DNA from: Nocardia bovistercoris
GTDB lineage: Bacteria; Actinomycetota; Actinomycetes; Mycobacteriales; Mycobacteriaceae
NCBI RefSeq assembly: GCF_015674855.1
Contig: NZ_JADMLG010000002.1
Location: 558,001-622,000 of the forward strand
DNA: 64,000 nt
Reading direction: 5' to 3'
Position 1 is the first letter of the stretch, and each line of letters opens with the position of its first letter. Below are positions 63,947 through 64,000 of the stretch, one piece after another. The notes under the pieces are model-generated. The model saw only the letters and a program-made list of their open reading frames with translations, made no database searches and was not told the DNA's origin. Made by a program: the position numbers and the translations under genes.

Positions 63947-64000
63947 GTGGGACGAATGAGCGAGCCGAGCCCCTACGTGGAATTCGATCGAAAGCAGTGG
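63947..64000 (+). CDS. coaA: Type I pantothenate kinase, first codons only
   Basis: The last 54 bases encode VGRMSEPSPYVEFDRKQW, the characteristic N-terminus of actinobacterial CoaA, which phosphorylates pantothenate in CoA synthesis. The gene runs off the right edge. The start is GTG 63947 or ATG 63956. Its position near glyA and opposite orientation match Rv1092c/Rv1093 in M. tuberculosis. Confidence 0.85.
   Translation, partial: MGRMSEPSPYVEFDRKQW

Overview
The window is high-GC actinobacterial DNA, most likely Nocardia or a close mycolic-acid relative. The evidence is the GTG starts, tight ATGA/GTGA/TGATG gene overlaps, a lipid-droplet-associated protein, an EspG-type ESX protein, and a gene order that mirrors the Mycobacterium tuberculosis block coaA-glyA1-desA2/phoH2-fum-glpX-Rv1100-xseB-xseA-Rv1109c-lytB2-Rv1111c-Rv1112. 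All identifications come from reading motifs and neighbourhoods; no database search was run.

Region 1 (1-12.75 kb) is a defence and toxin-antitoxin island left of ychF. On the minus strand is a translationally coupled restriction-modification locus: a MORC-like GHKL ATPase, a PD-(D/E)XK protein, a Z1 helicase-like protein and a C5 DNA methyltransferase cut by the window edge. Next come a vapBC relic, a RibD/DHFR-like reductase divergent from an HxlR regulator, a RloA/RloB (AbiL-like) pair whose second gene looks damaged at its end, two vapBC modules, a frameshifted gene and a transposase remnant.

Region 2 (12.75-29.05 kb) starts with ychF and a quinone-oxidoreductase-like enzyme. It then holds the most interesting locus. 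A 1626-residue CHAT protease-STAND ATPase-TPR protein is divergent from a tightly packed plus-strand cluster: a 63-aa protein, two membrane proteins, a TerY-like vWA protein, a PP2C phosphatase, a Ser/Thr kinase with a Cys-rich segment and C-terminal membrane anchor, a CX3CX2C radical-SAM activase-like protein, a coiled-coil protein and a ClpB-like AAA+ ATPase. The likely logic is a phosphorylation-controlled, protease-linked sensor or conflict system.

Region 3 (29.05-42.5 kb) holds an AraC regulator with a VOC protein, cstA with its YbdD partner, a small secreted protein, an Ada-AlkA fusion coupled to ogt, a third vapBC, sbcCD (with a tandem-repeat insert in SbcC) and rmuC. Much of it concerns DNA repair.

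Region 4 (42.6-64 kb) is the conserved mycobacterial-type core in mirror orientation: DUF6542, ispH, lipid-droplet protein, xseAB, DUF4245, glpX, fumC, desA2-like, phoH2-like, glyA and the first codons of coaA. Lineage-specific inserts lie within it: a TetR/NTF2-like pair divergent from an FAD monooxygenase around a near-perfect 27-bp palindrome; an orphan ESX-substrate/EspG pair; a TetR/thioesterase/deazaflavin-oxidoreductase unit around a 15-bp inverted repeat; and two 36-codon ORFs encoding similar di-cysteine peptides ahead of a strong hairpin. No tRNA, rRNA or CRISPR array was seen.
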